Made by a program: the position numbers and the translations under genes. From Trematomus loennbergii (taxonomy: Eukaryota > Chordata > Actinopteri > Perciformes > Nototheniidae): a stretch of 64,000 bases of DNA. Positions 61,664 through 64,000 of the stretch are shown here, piece after piece. The stretch is from the NCBI GenBank assembly GCA_012861695.1, contig JAAOOA010000006.1, positions 12,615,879 to 12,679,878 of the forward strand, written 5' to 3'. The notes under the pieces are model-generated. The model was not told the origin of the DNA. It saw only the letters and a list, made by a program, of their open reading frames with translations, and made no database searches. How positions within the stretch are numbered: position 1 is the stretch's first letter; each line of letters starts with the position of its first letter.

Positions 61664-61798
61664 ATTTACTCACCTGACCATACTAGCAGTAGTTTTCCCT
61701 CCAACCCGTCGACACCTGTGGGTTCTCCTTCACCTCTGAGCGCCCCAGCAGGTGCTGCCTCAGCAGGGACCGCTGCTGGCCCCCGTCTGGAAGGCCAG
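61664..61798 (+). CDS. tcf12: tcf12 twelfth coding exon (AD2)
   Basis: The acceptor ctgctcccacag ends at 61663 and the donor gtagag is at 61799. It encodes [20 protein letters not shown] then SPSPL and [20 protein letters not shown]. The first 25 residues are identical to mammalian HEB as I recall it. The tail replaces the mammalian TGTSQWPRPGGQ with a longer Ala/Gly-rich stretch. Length 135 is a whole number of codons. It is the last exon in the window; the rest of AD2, the bHLH DNA-binding domain and the C-terminus must lie downstream. Confidence 0.95.

Positions 61799-64000
<2,202 letters not shown>

Overview
The window is vertebrate, almost certainly teleost, genomic DNA. It has no bacterial-style gene density, very long CA/GT microsatellites, and several repeat types that I recognise as widespread in fish genomes: TTAA-flanked and TTA-flanked non-autonomous DNA transposons, a tRNA-derived SINE and LINE 3' tails. 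Short exons with clean AG/GT borders are scattered through long introns. They read as the 5' two thirds of one plus-strand gene, tcf12 (HEB), a class I basic helix-loop-helix E-protein. I base the tcf12 call (rather than tcf4 or tcf3) on peptides such as [44 protein letters not shown] and [35 protein letters not shown], recalled from family knowledge, not from a search.

Layout. 1-2774: a satellite-like tandem array of a ~166-bp monomer (about 17 copies), already in progress at base 1. 2775-4053: AT-rich flank and the likely tcf12 promoter/5'UTR region. 4071-4482: two closely spaced coding exons for activation domain AD1. 4483-41144: long introns with five further coding exons (13078, 18748, 37267, 39439, 41096), the last two carrying the basic nuclear-localisation patch. 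41145-56808: a 15.7-kb intron containing an intact alternative first exon (52192-52260) for the short isoform HEBAlt, the counterpart of TCF4-A. 56809-58593: four clustered exons. 61664-61798: an exon from the AD2 region. The rest of AD2 and the bHLH domain lie beyond the window. No second protein-coding gene is supported; the other open frames are microsatellite translations or unsupported frames in introns and transposons.

Two transcript types are expected. The long form starts at 4071 and contains AD1, which recruits p300/CBP or ETO proteins. The alternative form starts at 52192, replaces AD1 with a 23-residue tyrosine-rich leader and joins the common exons at 56809. As written, four coding exons (4412, 37267, 41096, 56809) are each one or two bases short of the expected frame, while the other exons and all splice sites are intact. 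The missing bases always sit in or near short homopolymers or dinucleotide runs, and restoring the expected lengths gives exactly 384 codons. Uncorrected assembly deletions are therefore the most likely explanation, with a decaying gene copy as the alternative.

Other notable items: a family of TTAA-flanked elements that carries CRE/bZIP and CCAAT sites, one member of which contains a Myb/SANT-like coding fragment; a 1-kb Harbinger-type element inserted 56 bp from an exon; and several intronic blocks that look like regulatory elements, including a G-quadruplex/CCAAT block at 59640-59850.
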